DNA from: Streptomyces atratus
GTDB lineage: Bacteria > Actinomycetota > Actinomycetes > Streptomycetales > Streptomycetaceae
Reading direction: 5' to 3'
Assembly (NCBI RefSeq): GCF_900119365.1
Contig: NZ_FPJO01000001.1
Location: forward strand, 124,001 to 188,000
DNA length: 64,000 nucleotides
Shown in pieces: positions 30,678 to 39,747 of this stretch; position 1 is the stretch's first letter; each line of letters begins with the position of its first letter. The translations under genes were made by a program, and so were the position numbers. Below the pieces are notes generated by a model. The model searched no databases. It had not been told where the DNA came from and saw nothing but the letters and a program-made list of their open reading frames with translations.

Positions 30678-31679
30678 TCAGGCGTCTGTGCCGGCACCCT
30701 TGCCGGCGGTCTCGTCGGCGTCCTCGACCGACTCCGTCCGGGCCTGCTTCTTGTTGGCCATGAGACTGGTGATCGTGGTGATCACCAGCACGCCGCAGAT
30801 GACGCCGAGCGAGACCGGGATGGAGATCTCGGGGACGTGCACCCCGGACTCGTGCAGTGCGTGCAGCACCAGCTTCACCCCGATGAAGCCGAGGATGACC
30901 GAGAGCCCGTAGCTGAGGTGGACCAGCTTCTTCAGCAGCCCGCCGATCAGGAAGTACAGCTGCCGCAGTCCCATCAGGGCGAAGGCGTTGGCGGTGAAGA
31001 CGATGTACGGGTCCTGGGTCAGACCGAAGATCGCAGGGATGGAGTCCAGGGCGAACAGCACGTCGGTGGTGCCGATGGCGAGCATGACGACCATCAGCGG
31101 CGTCAGGACGCGCTTGCCGTTGTTCCGGATGAAGAGCTTGGTGCCGTGGTAGCGGTCGGCCACCCCGAAGCGGCGCTCGATCGTCTTGAGCAGACGGTTC
31201 TCCTCGAACTCCTCCTCCTCGTCGGCCCGCGCCTCCTGGATGAGCTTCCAGGCGGTGTAGATCAGGAACGCGCCGAAGATGTAGAAGACCCACGAGAAGT
31301 TGGCGATCACGGCGGCACCGGCGGCGATGAAGACCGCCCGCAGCACCAGCGCGATCAGCACACCGATCAGCAGCACGCGTTGCTGGAGGTGTGAGGGGAC
31401 CGAGAACTTCGCCATGATCAGGACGAAGACGAAGAGGTTGTCGACACTGAGCGACTTCTCGGTGATGAAACCGGCGAAGAACTCGCCCGAGGCCTGGCTC
31501 TCGCCGAAGAGCAGCAGGCCGAGTCCGAAGAGGACGGCCAGCGCGATCCAGACGACCGTCCAGATCCCGGCTTCCTTGGTCGTCACGTCATGGGGCTTGC
31601 GCCCGATGAAGAAGTCGACGGCGATAAGGGCTGACAGACCAAGAATGGTCAGCACCCAGAGGGTCCATGAAACGTCCAC
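30678..31679 (-). CDS. TerC family integral membrane protein (probable Mn2+ exporter)
   Basis: A 333-residue membrane protein with about nine hydrophobic segments. TerC-family acidic motifs are inside membrane helices: FITEKSLSVDNLFVFVLIM near residue 75 and AIGTTDVLFALDSIPA near residue 200. Relatives (Alx, YkoY, MeeF/MeeY) export manganese and metalate secreted enzymes. The GTG start is at 31679 with GGAGG just upstream, but that site lies in a hairpin of the upstream leader, which carries a probable manganese riboswitch. A charged tail (DADETAGKGAGTDA) closes the protein. Confidence 0.9.
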   Translation of the reverse strand: MDVSWTLWVLTILGLSALIAVDFFIGRKPHDVTTKEAGIWTVVWIALAVLFGLGLLLFGESQASGEFFAGFITEKSLSVDNLFVFVLIMAKFSVPSHLQQRVLLIGVLIALVLRAVFIAAGAAVIANFSWVFYIFGAFLIYTAWKLIQEARADEEEEFEENRLLKTIERRFGVADRYHGTKLFIRNNGKRVLTPLMVVMLAIGTTDVLFALDSIPAIFGLTQDPYIVFTANAFALMGLRQLYFLIGGLLKKLVHLSYGLSVILGFIGVKLVLHALHESGVHVPEISIPVSLGVICGVLVITTITSLMANKKQARTESVEDADETAGKGAGTDA

Positions 31680-31683
31680 TGCG

Positions 31684-31840
31684 CCTCCGGCAGTTCGCTA
31701 CGGCTACTGATCAGCGTCGTCGCTGCCGGAGGTCTCTTCCACCCGGGCACACGGGCTGCGCGCCACGGGCCGGCGCCCCGGGACCGGTCACGGTCCGTAT
31801 TGACGGGAACGCCGCGTATGGGAGTACTCCCCTCCGCCCA
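31684..31840 (-). promoter_or_regulatory. yybP-ykoY-type manganese riboswitch leader of terC
   Basis: On the minus strand the leader begins with aggggagtactccc (complement of 31820-31833), has a ccgu-caau-acgg stem, and closes with ggtggaagagacct (near 31731). GGGGAGUA and GAGACC are the two conserved blocks of the yybP-ykoY class. The terminal GACC runs into a 10-bp hairpin cctccggcag / ctgccggagg (31723-31732 / 31684-31693) whose 3' arm contains the terC GGAGG. Folding of the aptamer and of this hairpin compete for the same bases, which fits ligand-controlled translation start. Confidence 0.7.
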
Positions 31841-31925
31841 AAGAACAGTACAGGCAACACCAAGGAAAGGTAAAGGGAAGGGTAAAGATCATTCAAAAGC
31901 GCTGGTAGGAGTGGTGAGAGAGCAA

Positions 31926-31966
31926 AGCCGGGCGCACCGGCCCAGGTGCGGCCGGTGCGCCCGGCT
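31926..31966 (-). terminator. 17-bp hairpin after the TerD-fusion gene
   Basis: Perfect 17-bp arms (31926-31942 / 31950-31966) around caggtgc, 26 bases past the stop of the TerD-fusion gene and upstream of the terC leader. Confidence 0.8.
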
Positions 31967-31991
31967 CAGGTCGGTGCCGGTACGCCGGGGC

Positions 31992-33932
31992 TCAGAAGCG
32001 CCGGGGGCGACGGGCCGCGGCCACCTTGGCGAGCACCTGTTCCAGGACCCGGCTGCCCTGCGGTATCCGCGGCGGCTCGTACGTCCAGGCGTGCCCCACC
32101 CAGGGATCGGCCAGGTGGTCGTCGGCGACCGGGGTGAGCCGGAGCAGCGAGCGCCACAGCGGGTCGAGCACCGGCCCGTACGCGCTGGCGTCCTCCCGGT
32201 CCGCGACCATCAGCAGATGGACGCCGACCGAGGGCCCCTCGTCGGCGAGGTAGCGCAGCTGGGTGACGGCCCGGTCGTCGAAGCCGTGCGGGAAGTCGTT
32301 GACGATCAGCAGCTGCTCGCCCGTGTCCACGTCCGGCGGAAGCGAGTCGGCGGCGCCGGCCCGGATCGCCATCTGCACCAGGTCGACACGCCGGGTGAGA
32401 TGGGCGAGGACCGTGGCCACGCCTCCCGCTCCGGAGGCGGGCGGCCCCGCGAGCGCCCCGGACTGCGCCAGGGGTGCGAGCGCCCCGGCCCCCGAGCCGG
32501 CGGGGTCGATGACATGGACCGAGAACTCGTCGGCCGGGTAGACGGCCAGCAGCCGGGCCGCGTGCGCGACCGCGCTCTCCATGGCGAGGCCGCGCAGCCG
32601 GGCACCGTCCAGCACGGCCGCGGCCTCGGACGCCGTACGGCCGCTGTCGATCCAGATGCCGCGCTCCAGCGGCAGCCGGACCAGCAGCGGGATGCGCAGG
32701 CCGGGGTTCTCCGGCAGGTGGAGGTCACCGATGCGCAGCGCCATGGGGATCTCCATCGGGACGCGGTAGGCGTGCCAGACGGGGTTGTCCCAGCCCGCGA
32801 ACGGGGCGGGCAGCGCGGGCTCCACCACGTCGGCCTCGGCGGCGAGCTGGGCGAGGTCACGGTCGAGGGCCTCGCGGGCCCGGGTGGTCAGCTCGTCGCG
32901 CTTGGCCCGGGCTTCCGCGCGGGCCCGGTCCCCCGCGCCGCCGATCCGGCTGCGCGGGTCGGACAGGGTGCGGTCGAGCTCCTGCTCCATGCGGGACTCG
33001 GCGAAGTCGACGGCGCTGCGGTAGGCGGCGGTGGTGCGGGACAGGTCCTCGAACATGCCCCAGATCTGGTTGTAGAGGCGCTCGTCCATGGACCAGCCGG
33101 TCGCGTCCCCGGCGACGGGCTGTGCGGGGCGTCCCGGCTGGGCGGGCGGCGCGGTGGGCGGGGGCGGCGGGGGTGCGGCGGCCTGGCGGCGCGGGTGCGC
33201 GTAGTTGATGGGCCCGCCCGTCGGGGCGGCGGGCGGCGGGGTGACGGGCTCCGTGAGCGGTTCGGGCGGCTGGGCGGCGGGCCTGCGGCCGTCCGGCGGC
33301 GGCATGGGGCCGGCGCCGGCGCCGGATCCGCCCCGGCCTGCGTCCGAGGTGCGCGGCGGGGGCGGGGTGACCGAGCGGGCCATCGCCCGGGTGACCGCGT
33401 CCTGGATGGATTGGGCCAGCTCGGCGGCCCGGGGCAGGCCCTGGTCGGCGAGCATGGCGGCGAGGCCGCCCGCGTAGCCCTGGCCGACGGCGCGTACCTT
33501 CCAGGCGCCCTGGCGGCGGTAGAGCTCCAGGGCCGCGACCGCGGACTCGGTGTCCAGTCCGGTGAGGGTGAAGGTGGCGATCTCGGTGCCGTCGAGCCCG
33601 GTGACGGCGACGAACGGGGAGGCGACCGCGCCGAACCGGACCGGGCCGCCGACTCCCGTCGGCAGGGCCAGCAGCACGGTGACCCGGTGCACCGAGGCGG
33701 GCAGGGCGTCGAGGTCCACGGCGAGCCGGTGGTCTGCGGCGGCCTGCCTGGACACTTCGAGCCCGGGGAGCTGGGGCGATCCCGGGTGGGCGATCCACTC
33801 GGTGCCGTGCACCGTGCCGTTCTCGTCGCCGAGCGTGGCACCGGCCACGACGGGCGTGCCGGCCGATACCCGGATCTCCAGACGGGTCTGGGGCAAGGTG
33901 TGGTTCTGCCCCCGGACCAGCTCGGCCGTCAT
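31992..33932 (-). CDS. TerD-domain protein with a C-terminal ATPase-like region
   Basis: A 646-residue protein. Residues 1-185 form a TerD domain (ELVRGQNHTLPQTRLEIRVS; AALELYRRQGAWKVRAVGQG). A Pro-rich linker of about 90 residues follows, then a coiled-coil-prone region and a C-terminal part with FSVHVIDPAGSGAGALAPL and LLIVNDFPHGFDDRAVTQL, which resemble degenerate Walker A and B strands of FtsK/EccC-like ATPases. The latter assignment is inference. Starts at the Met before TAELVRGQN; eight codons upstream another start exists. The gene lies between terC and terD on the same strand, fitting the stress-linked ter systems of actinobacteria. Confidence 0.8.
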   Translation of the reverse strand: MTAELVRGQNHTLPQTRLEIRVSAGTPVVAGATLGDENGTVHGTEWIAHPGSPQLPGLEVSRQAAADHRLAVDLDALPASVHRVTVLLALPTGVGGPVRFGAVASPFVAVTGLDGTEIATFTLTGLDTESAVAALELYRRQGAWKVRAVGQGYAGGLAAMLADQGLPRAAELAQSIQDAVTRAMARSVTPPPPRTSDAGRGGSGAGAGPMPPPDGRRPAAQPPEPLTEPVTPPPAAPTGGPINYAHPRRQAAAPPPPPPTAPPAQPGRPAQPVAGDATGWSMDERLYNQIWGMFEDLSRTTAAYRSAVDFAESRMEQELDRTLSDPRSRIGGAGDRARAEARAKRDELTTRAREALDRDLAQLAAEADVVEPALPAPFAGWDNPVWHAYRVPMEIPMALRIGDLHLPENPGLRIPLLVRLPLERGIWIDSGRTASEAAAVLDGARLRGLAMESAVAHAARLLAVYPADEFSVHVIDPAGSGAGALAPLAQSGALAGPPASGAGGVATVLAHLTRRVDLVQMAIRAGAADSLPPDVDTGEQLLIVNDFPHGFDDRAVTQLRYLADEGPSVGVHLLMVADREDASAYGPVLDPLWRSLLRLTPVADDHLADPWVGHAWTYEPPRIPQGSRVLEQVLAKVAAARRPRRF

Positions 33933-33994
33933 TGCCCTGTCCCCTCGACGAGTCACTGCTGCGTGGTGCGCCGCGTGCGGTGCGGCGTCATGTG

Positions 33995-34032
33995 CCGCAG
34001 CTCCCGGCGGCCGATGCCTCCGGGAGCTGCGG
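33995..34032 (-). terminator. Hairpin between terD and the TerD-fusion gene
   Basis: 13-bp arms ccgcagctcccgg (33995-34007) and ccgggagctgcgg (34020-34032). Together with the second hairpin at 34055 it separates terD from the downstream fusion gene. Confidence 0.6.
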
Positions 34033-34054
34033 GTACCGATGTGTACCGGCTCGG

Positions 34055-34080
34055 AGGGTGCCGAGGATCCCCGGCACCCT
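34055..34080 (-). terminator. Hairpin after terD
   Basis: 9-bp arms agggtgccg / cggcaccct around a short loop, beginning about 19 bases past the terD stop. Confidence 0.6.
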
Positions 34081-34098
34081 CCCCCGGTCGGGCCCTGC

Positions 34099-34677
34099 CT
34101 ACAGGTGCGGCAGGATCGCCGGCATCAGGTCCTGGAAGGTACGGCCGTTGGCCGGGTTGCCGAGGGCAGTCATCTGCCACCCGTTCCCCGAGCGGTGCAC
34201 CTTCGCCATGATCTGGGCGGTGTACTGCCCGCCGCCGTCCAGCGTGTAGCGCGCGAGCTCCTGGCCGTTGGTCTCGTCGACGATGCGGCAGAAGGCGTTC
34301 TGCACCTCCTGGAACGTCTGGCCGGTGAAGGAGTTCACCGTGAAGACGATCTGGTCGATGTGGACCGGCACCCGCTGCAGGTCGACGAGGATCGCCTCGT
34401 CGTCGCCGCCGGAACCGGCGCCGCCGACCAGGTTGTCCCCGGTGTGCTTGACGGAGCCGTCGTCACTGACGAGGTGGCGGAAGAAGACCACGTCGACCGG
34501 CTGCTTGTCGGCGAAGAGCACCGCCGATGCGTCGAGGTCGATCTCCCGTGTACGTGAACCGAACAGACCCCGGCGCGGTGCCGCCCGCCAGCCGAGCCCC
34601 ATCCGCACCGCGGTCAGGGTCCCCCCGTCGCTCTTCTGCAGGCTGATGGCCTGACCCTTGGTCATATTGACCGTCAC
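34099..34677 (-). CDS. terD: TerD family protein (tellurium resistance/stress)
   Basis: A 192-residue TerD domain: MTKGQAISLQKSDGG at the N-terminus, AVLFADKQPVDVVFF in the middle and the acidic calcium-binding stretch GGDDEAILVDLQRVP near residue 100. TerD proteins bind calcium and join membrane-associated stress complexes; the molecular role is not established. GTG start at 34677 gives TVNMTKGQ; the Met four codons later is an alternative. The upstream ORF extension is not family sequence. It lies downstream of uvrB on the same strand. Confidence 0.9.
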   Translation of the reverse strand: MTVNMTKGQAISLQKSDGGTLTAVRMGLGWRAAPRRGLFGSRTREIDLDASAVLFADKQPVDVVFFRHLVSDDGSVKHTGDNLVGGAGSGGDDEAILVDLQRVPVHIDQIVFTVNSFTGQTFQEVQNAFCRIVDETNGQELARYTLDGGGQYTAQIMAKVHRSGNGWQMTALGNPANGRTFQDLMPAILPHL

Positions 34678-34808
34678 GCGCTGTCCCCTCTCCGCTCTCC
34701 CCGCAACCATCCGTGCGCGGTTTCCCAGCACCCTACGCAGTCGCGCCGGTGGCGCGGCCGCTCAGGGCCGTTTTGTGTCGGTCCTGCAACACACCGGATG
34801 CGACGGGC

Positions 34809-36929
34809 TCAGGCAAGGCCCGCTTCGCGCATCTGGCGCAGCTCCTTCTTCAGCTCCCCGACCTCGTCGCGCAGTCGCGCCGCCACCTCGAACTGGAGGT
34901 CCGCGGCGGCCGCCCGCATCCGGTCGGTCATCTCCTCGATGATTCCGGCGAGTTCGGTGGCGGGCCGGTCGGTGACCGCTTCGCCGCCGCCCTTGGCCTT
35001 CTTGGACGCGGCCGCCTTGACGCCCAGCGCGGGAACGGGTGCCTTGGCACCCTTCGCCTGGCGGTAGCCGGTGCCGAGCAGCTGCTCGGTGTCGACCTCC
35101 TCGCGGGCGATCGTCGCGACGATGTCATTGATCTTCTTCCGCAGCGGCTGCGGGTCGAGACCGCGCTCGGTGTTGTACGCGATCTGCTTCTCGCGGCGGC
35201 GGTTGGTCTCGTCGATGGCCTGCTCCATCGCCGGGGTGATCTTGTCCGCGTACATATGGACCTGTCCCGAGACGTTTCGGGCGGCGCGGCCGATGGTCTG
35301 GATCAGGGACGTCCCCGAGCGCAGGAAGCCCTGCTTGTCCGCGTCGAGGATGGCGACGAGCGACACCTCGGGCAGGTCGAGGCCCTCGCGCAGGAGGTTG
35401 ATGCCGACCAGTACGTCGTACTCACCGGAGCGCAGCTCGCGCAGCAGCTCGATGCGGCGCAGCGTGTCGACGTCGCTGTGCAGATAGCGGACCTGGATGC
35501 CGAGCTCCAGGAAGTAGTCGGTGAGGTCCTCGGCCATCTTCTTGGTGAGCGTGGTGACCAGGACCCGCTCGTCCTTCTCGGCGCGGGTGCGGATCTCGTG
35601 CACCAGGTCGTCGATCTGGCCCTCGGTGGGCTTGACGACCACCTCGGGGTCGACGAGGCCGGTGGGGCGGATGATCTGCTCCACGAAGCCCTTGCCCCGG
35701 GACAGCTCGTACTTCCCGGGGGTGGCGGAGAGGTAGACGGTCTGGTTGATCCGGCTCAGGAACTCCTCCCACTTCAGCGGACGGTTGTCGAGCGCGGAGG
35801 GGAGCCGGAAGCCGTGGTCGACGAGGGTGCGCTTGCGGGAGGCGTCGCCCTCGTACATCGCACCGATCTGCGGCACGGTGACGTGCGACTCGTCGAGGAC
35901 GAGGAGGAAGTCCTCGGGGAAGTAGTCGAGGAGGGTGTTGGGGGCGGTGCCTGGCGAGCGGCCGTCGAAGTGCATCGAGTAGTTCTCGACGCCGGAGCAG
36001 GTGCCGATCTGCCGGAGCATCTCGATGTCGTACGTGGTGCGCATCCGCAGCCGCTGGGCCTCCAGCATCTTGCCCTGCTTCTCCAGCTCGGCAAGGCGTT
36101 GCTCCAGCTCCTGCTCGATGCCGCTGACCGCCTTCTCCATGCGCTCGGGGCCTGCGACATAGTGGCTGGCGGGGAAGACGTGGAGGGACTGGTCCTCGCT
36201 CATCACCTCGCCGGTGAGCGGGTGGAGGGTGGAGAGGGCCTCGATCTCGTCGCCGAACATCTCGATGCGGACGGCGAGCTCCTCGTAGACCGGGAAGATC
36301 TCGATGGTGTCGCCGCGGACCCGGAAGGTGCCCCGGGCGAACGCGAGGTCGTTGCGGGTGTACTGGATCTCGACGAAGCGGCGCAGCAGCTGGTCCCGGT
36401 CGATCTCGTCGCCCACCTTGAGCTGGACCATCCGGTCCACGTACTCCTGGGGCGTACCGAGGCCGTAGATGCAGGAGACGGAGGCGACCACGACGACATC
36501 GCGCCGGGTGAGCAGCGAATTCGTCGCGGAGTGGCGCAGCCGCTCGACCTCCTCGTTGATCGAGGAGTCCTTCTCGATGTAGGTGTCCGACTGCGGGACG
36601 TACGCCTCGGGCTGGTAGTAGTCGTAGTACGAGACGAAGTACTCGACGGCGTTGTTGGGCAGCAGCTCGCGGAACTCGTTCGCCAGCTGTGCGGCGAGCG
36701 TCTTGTTCGGTGCCATCACGAGCGTGGGGCGCTGCAGCTTCTCGATCATCCACGCGGTGGTCGCCGATTTGCCGGTGCCGGTCGCGCCGAGCAGGACGAC
36801 GTCCTTCTCGTCGGCGCGGATGCGCCGCTCCAGCTCGGCGATGGCCGCGGGCTGGTCGCCGCTGGGCTGGTAGGGACTGACGACCTCGAAAGGCGCCACC
36901 GAACGTTCGATCTTCGAAACGGGCCGCAT
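34809..36929 (-). CDS. uvrB: Excinuclease ABC subunit B
   Basis: Helicase-like damage verification subunit of nucleotide excision repair, 706 residues. Walker A in [18 protein letters not shown] near residue 47, the beta-hairpin [20 protein letters not shown] near residue 105, motif SATPGKYEL, motif VI region [11 protein letters not shown], and the C-terminal UVR motif ([19 protein letters not shown]) that docks UvrC. ATG at 36929. Monocistronic apart from terD downstream. Confidence 0.97.
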   Translation of the reverse strand: MRPVSKIERSVAPFEVVSPYQPSGDQPAAIAELERRIRADEKDVVLLGATGTGKSATTAWMIEKLQRPTLVMAPNKTLAAQLANEFRELLPNNAVEYFVSYYDYYQPEAYVPQSDTYIEKDSSINEEVERLRHSATNSLLTRRDVVVVASVSCIYGLGTPQEYVDRMVQLKVGDEIDRDQLLRRFVEIQYTRNDLAFARGTFRVRGDTIEIFPVYEELAVRIEMFGDEIEALSTLHPLTGEVMSEDQSLHVFPASHYVAGPERMEKAVSGIEQELEQRLAELEKQGKMLEAQRLRMRTTYDIEMLRQIGTCSGVENYSMHFDGRSPGTAPNTLLDYFPEDFLLVLDESHVTVPQIGAMYEGDASRKRTLVDHGFRLPSALDNRPLKWEEFLSRINQTVYLSATPGKYELSRGKGFVEQIIRPTGLVDPEVVVKPTEGQIDDLVHEIRTRAEKDERVLVTTLTKKMAEDLTDYFLELGIQVRYLHSDVDTLRRIELLRELRSGEYDVLVGINLLREGLDLPEVSLVAILDADKQGFLRSGTSLIQTIGRAARNVSGQVHMYADKITPAMEQAIDETNRRREKQIAYNTERGLDPQPLRKKINDIVATIAREEVDTEQLLGTGYRQAKGAKAPVPALGVKAAASKKAKGGGEAVTDRPATELAGIIEEMTDRMRAAAADLQFEVAARLRDEVGELKKELRQMREAGLA

Positions 36930-36990
36930 GGAACCACCGTACGACCCGCCACTGACAACCGGACGGGGTCAGCCGATGTGCCGGGCCCGA

Positions 36991-37875
36991 TCACCATTCT
37001 CCCGGCGGCGCGGGGTCGCGCGGCCGGGAGTGGAACGAGGCCGGGTCGGCATGCGTGCCGAACCGCGGCACCTGCCGCTGGGCCGGTATCCCCCGCGGCC
37101 GGCCGGCCTCCGCGTTCCCCGGGTCGTTCCAGTCCGGGGTGCCCATCACCATCAGTGGATCGAACATCACGACCACCGCGGCGAGGATCAGGAAGCAGCC
37201 GGGGCCGATCAGCAGCGGCACCAGCGGTGCGGTCGCCGTGGCGGCCGCGGCGGTCTCGGGGAGGGCGCCGGGGTGCAGATGGACGCTGAGCGCGGCCATG
37301 CCCGTGTAGTGCATGCCGCTCACCGCGACGCCCATGACGACGCTGGCCCCGAGGCTGGGCAGGAACCCGTGGACGGAGACGGCCGCCCAGAGCGCGGTGG
37401 TGGCGGCCACCACGGCGATCACGACGGAGAGGGCCACGGTGACCGTGTCGTACTCGAACTGCCCTTCGAGGCGCATTCCGGCCATGCCCAGGTAGTGCAT
37501 GGTGGCCACGCCGAGTCCGGTGATGGTGCCGCCCGTCACCAGAGCCATTCCGGTGGCGCCGCGGTACCCGACGATGAAGATGCCGACGCCGACCATGCCG
37601 ACGGCGACCGCGAGACTGGCGAAGGTGATCGGCTTGTCGTAGCCGATGGTCGCCCCTTCGACGGAGAAACCCATCATCGCTATGAAGTGCATGGTCCATA
37701 TGCCGGAACCGATGGACGTCGCGCCGAGGGCCAGCCAGCCGGCCTTGAAGGAGCGCTCGGTACGCAGCGAACGGTTCGTGCAGCGCAGCCCGAGGGCCGC
37801 TCCGAGGCAGGCCATGAGGAAGGCCGCGACGGGCGTCACCGCTCCGTAGCTGAAACCGTCGATCGTGCCCTGCAT
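36991..37875 (-). CDS. MHYT-domain sensory membrane protein
   Basis: A 294-residue integral membrane protein with seven predicted helices. The signature occurs as WTMHFIAMMGF near residue 60, ATMHYLGMAGMR near residue 125 and SGMHYTGMAALS near residue 190, the three paired motifs of MHYT domains thought to bind metal ions for sensing oxygen, CO or NO. Normally an output domain follows; here only about 45 Pro-rich soluble residues remain, so it is a stand-alone sensor. Start at the Met before QGTIDGFSYG. Shares no close operon neighbour. Confidence 0.9.
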   Translation of the reverse strand: MQGTIDGFSYGAVTPVAAFLMACLGAALGLRCTNRSLRTERSFKAGWLALGATSIGSGIWTMHFIAMMGFSVEGATIGYDKPITFASLAVAVGMVGVGIFIVGYRGATGMALVTGGTITGLGVATMHYLGMAGMRLEGQFEYDTVTVALSVVIAVVAATTALWAAVSVHGFLPSLGASVVMGVAVSGMHYTGMAALSVHLHPGALPETAAAATATAPLVPLLIGPGCFLILAAVVVMFDPLMVMGTPDWNDPGNAEAGRPRGIPAQRQVPRFGTHADPASFHSRPRDPAPPGEW

Positions 37876-38091
37876 GCTCGTACGCCCTTCGCGGAAGCCC
37901 GGGTTTCGGGGTGACCCTAAGGCGCGAGTCCCGGCAAACAAACAGAAGAGCTGCATTTTATCGAGCGGGAATTCGGCCTGTGACCCGGCATCGGCGGCCG
38001 CGTTCACGTTGTGGCCATCCTTCGCCTGTCCCCCGTTGGGGCGCGGCTGTCACTCTCGGCCCGTCCGCAACTTCTGACGCAAGGAGTACAC

Positions 38092-39042
38092 GTGTACGCA
38101 CGCACCGCAACCGCCGCTCTCGCCGCCGCCGCCCTGATGGGCACCGGCGCCTTTCTGATGTCGGGCTCCGACACGCGGACCCCGGACCGGGCCATGGCCG
38201 GCGCCGGGAACGTGGCCGCGGTCACCGGCATCAGCACCGTGAGCGCCCGGACCACGGACGCGAAGCGGACCGCCCCCGTCGTCTTCGCCCACCGGGGCGC
38301 TTCGGCCTATGCGCCGGAGAACACCCTGGCCGCCGTCGACAAGGCCGACGCCCTCGGCTTCGACTGGGTGGAGAACGACGTCCAGTTCACCAAGGACGGT
38401 GTGCTGGTGGTCGTGCACGACACCGATCTGAGGCGGACCACCGATGCCGAGGAGGTCTTCCCGGACCGGACCTCGTGGGCGGTCAAGGACTTCACGGCGG
38501 CGGAGATCGCCCGGCTGGACGCGGGCAGCTGGTTCGGCCAGCAGTTCGCCGGGACCCGCGTGCCCACGCTCAAGCAGTACCTGGACCGGGTCGAGCGCAA
38601 CCGGCAGAAGCTGCTGCTGGAGATCAAGAGCCCCGAGATCTACCCGGGCATCGAGAAGGAGACCCTGCGGGTGCTGCGCCAGAAGGGGTGGCTCGACCGC
38701 TCTCACGTGAAGAACCGGCTCGTCATCCAGAGCTTCGGCGCGGACAGCGTGAAGAAGGTGCACCAGCTGCGCCCGGACGTCACGACGGGCTTCCTCGGCA
38801 CCCCCGCGGTGGCCGACCTGCCCTCGTACGCGGCCTTCACCGACCAGATCAATCCCTCCTACAGATCCGTTTCGGCCGACTACGTGAACGCGGTGCACGC
38901 GCTGAAGGGCGCGCACGGCAAGAAGCTCCGGGTCAACACCTGGACGGTCAACGACGCGGCGAGCGCCCAGAAGGTGGCGGGCCTCGGCGTGGACGGGATC
39001 ATCACCAACAACCCGGACGTGGTGCGCGAGGCCACGGGCTGA
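38092..39042 (+). CDS. Exported glycerophosphodiester phosphodiesterase
   Basis: A 316-residue TIM-barrel GDPD. An N-terminal signal peptide (ARTATAALAAAALMGTGAFL) is followed by an Ala/Thr-rich spacer and the catalytic block VFAHRGASAYAPENTLAAV with the HR and E residues, then ENDVQFTKDGVLVVVHDTDL and LLLEIKSPEIYPG. Hydrolyses glycerophosphodiesters outside the membrane, probably for phosphate and glycerol scavenging. GTG start at 38092 with AAGGAG five bases upstream. No pho box was identified. Confidence 0.92.
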   Translation: MYARTATAALAAAALMGTGAFLMSGSDTRTPDRAMAGAGNVAAVTGISTVSARTTDAKRTAPVVFAHRGASAYAPENTLAAVDKADALGFDWVENDVQFTKDGVLVVVHDTDLRRTTDAEEVFPDRTSWAVKDFTAAEIARLDAGSWFGQQFAGTRVPTLKQYLDRVERNRQKLLLEIKSPEIYPGIEKETLRVLRQKGWLDRSHVKNRLVIQSFGADSVKKVHQLRPDVTTGFLGTPAVADLPSYAAFTDQINPSYRSVSADYVNAVHALKGAHGKKLRVNTWTVNDAASAQKVAGLGVDGIITNNPDVVREATG

Positions 39043-39089
39043 ACCGGGGCCGCGGCCGGCTGTCAGTGGGCGGCCGTACCGTGGATCCC

Positions 39090-39632
39090 ATGAACAGCAA
39101 CGCAGTTGTCGAGTGGGCAGTCGTCGGGAGCGACATCGGCCCGCTGCTCCTTGCCGCGACCGGCACGGGCCTGGTGAGCGTGGTCTTCCACGCCCGCCCC
39201 GAGGTGCGGGTGAAGGCGCTCGGGCAGCTGCGGACGCGGCTCGGCGCGGAGCCGGTGGAGAGTCCCGGCTCCGCCCGGCTCGCCGAGCCGATACGCCGGC
39301 TCGCGGCGTACTTCGCGGGCTCGTCGCGGGAGTTCTCGCTCGACCTGGACTGGTCGCTGACCTCAGGCTTCAACCGCCAGGTGCTCCGCGAGCTGGCGAC
39401 GGGCGTGCCGTACGGGACGGTCGTCGGATACGGGGAGCTGGCCGGGCGCGTGGGCCGGCCGGGTGCCGCGCAGGCGGTCGGGGTGGCCATGGCGTCCAAT
39501 CCGCTGCCGGTGGTGGTGCCGTGCCACCGGGTGGTGGAGAGCGACGGCGGGCTCGGCGGTTTCGGCGGGGGTCTCGACACCAAGCGGCAGCTGCTGGCGC
39601 TGGAGGGTGTGCTGCCCCAGCCGCTGTTCTGA
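39090..39632 (+). CDS. ogt: Methylated-DNA--protein-cysteine methyltransferase
   Basis: Suicide repair protein that takes alkyl groups from O6-alkylguanine. The 180-residue protein has the acceptor cysteine in VVVPCHRVVESDGGLGGFGG and the winged-helix DNA-binding segment GTVVGYGELAGRVGRPGAAQ. ATG at 39090; the frame is open upstream but belongs to the GDPD region in another frame. It stands alone between the GDPD and MFS genes. Confidence 0.93.
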   Translation: MNSNAVVEWAVVGSDIGPLLLAATGTGLVSVVFHARPEVRVKALGQLRTRLGAEPVESPGSARLAEPIRRLAAYFAGSSREFSLDLDWSLTSGFNRQVLRELATGVPYGTVVGYGELAGRVGRPGAAQAVGVAMASNPLPVVVPCHRVVESDGGLGGFGGGLDTKRQLLALEGVLPQPLF

Positions 39633-39747
39633 AAGGGCCGCCGGAGCCTTCGCACCGGGGAGCCCCTGGTGACCGCCGCCGTGGCGGCGCGCCGTGCCCG
39701 GTCCGAACCCGGTTTCGTACCCGTGCACGGACTGGCACACTGCGCCA

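Noticed and set aside
36895..36915. LexA-like palindrome cgaacgttcg near the uvrB start
   Set aside because: It lies inside the uvrB coding sequence and is only 10 bp; too weak to call an SOS box.
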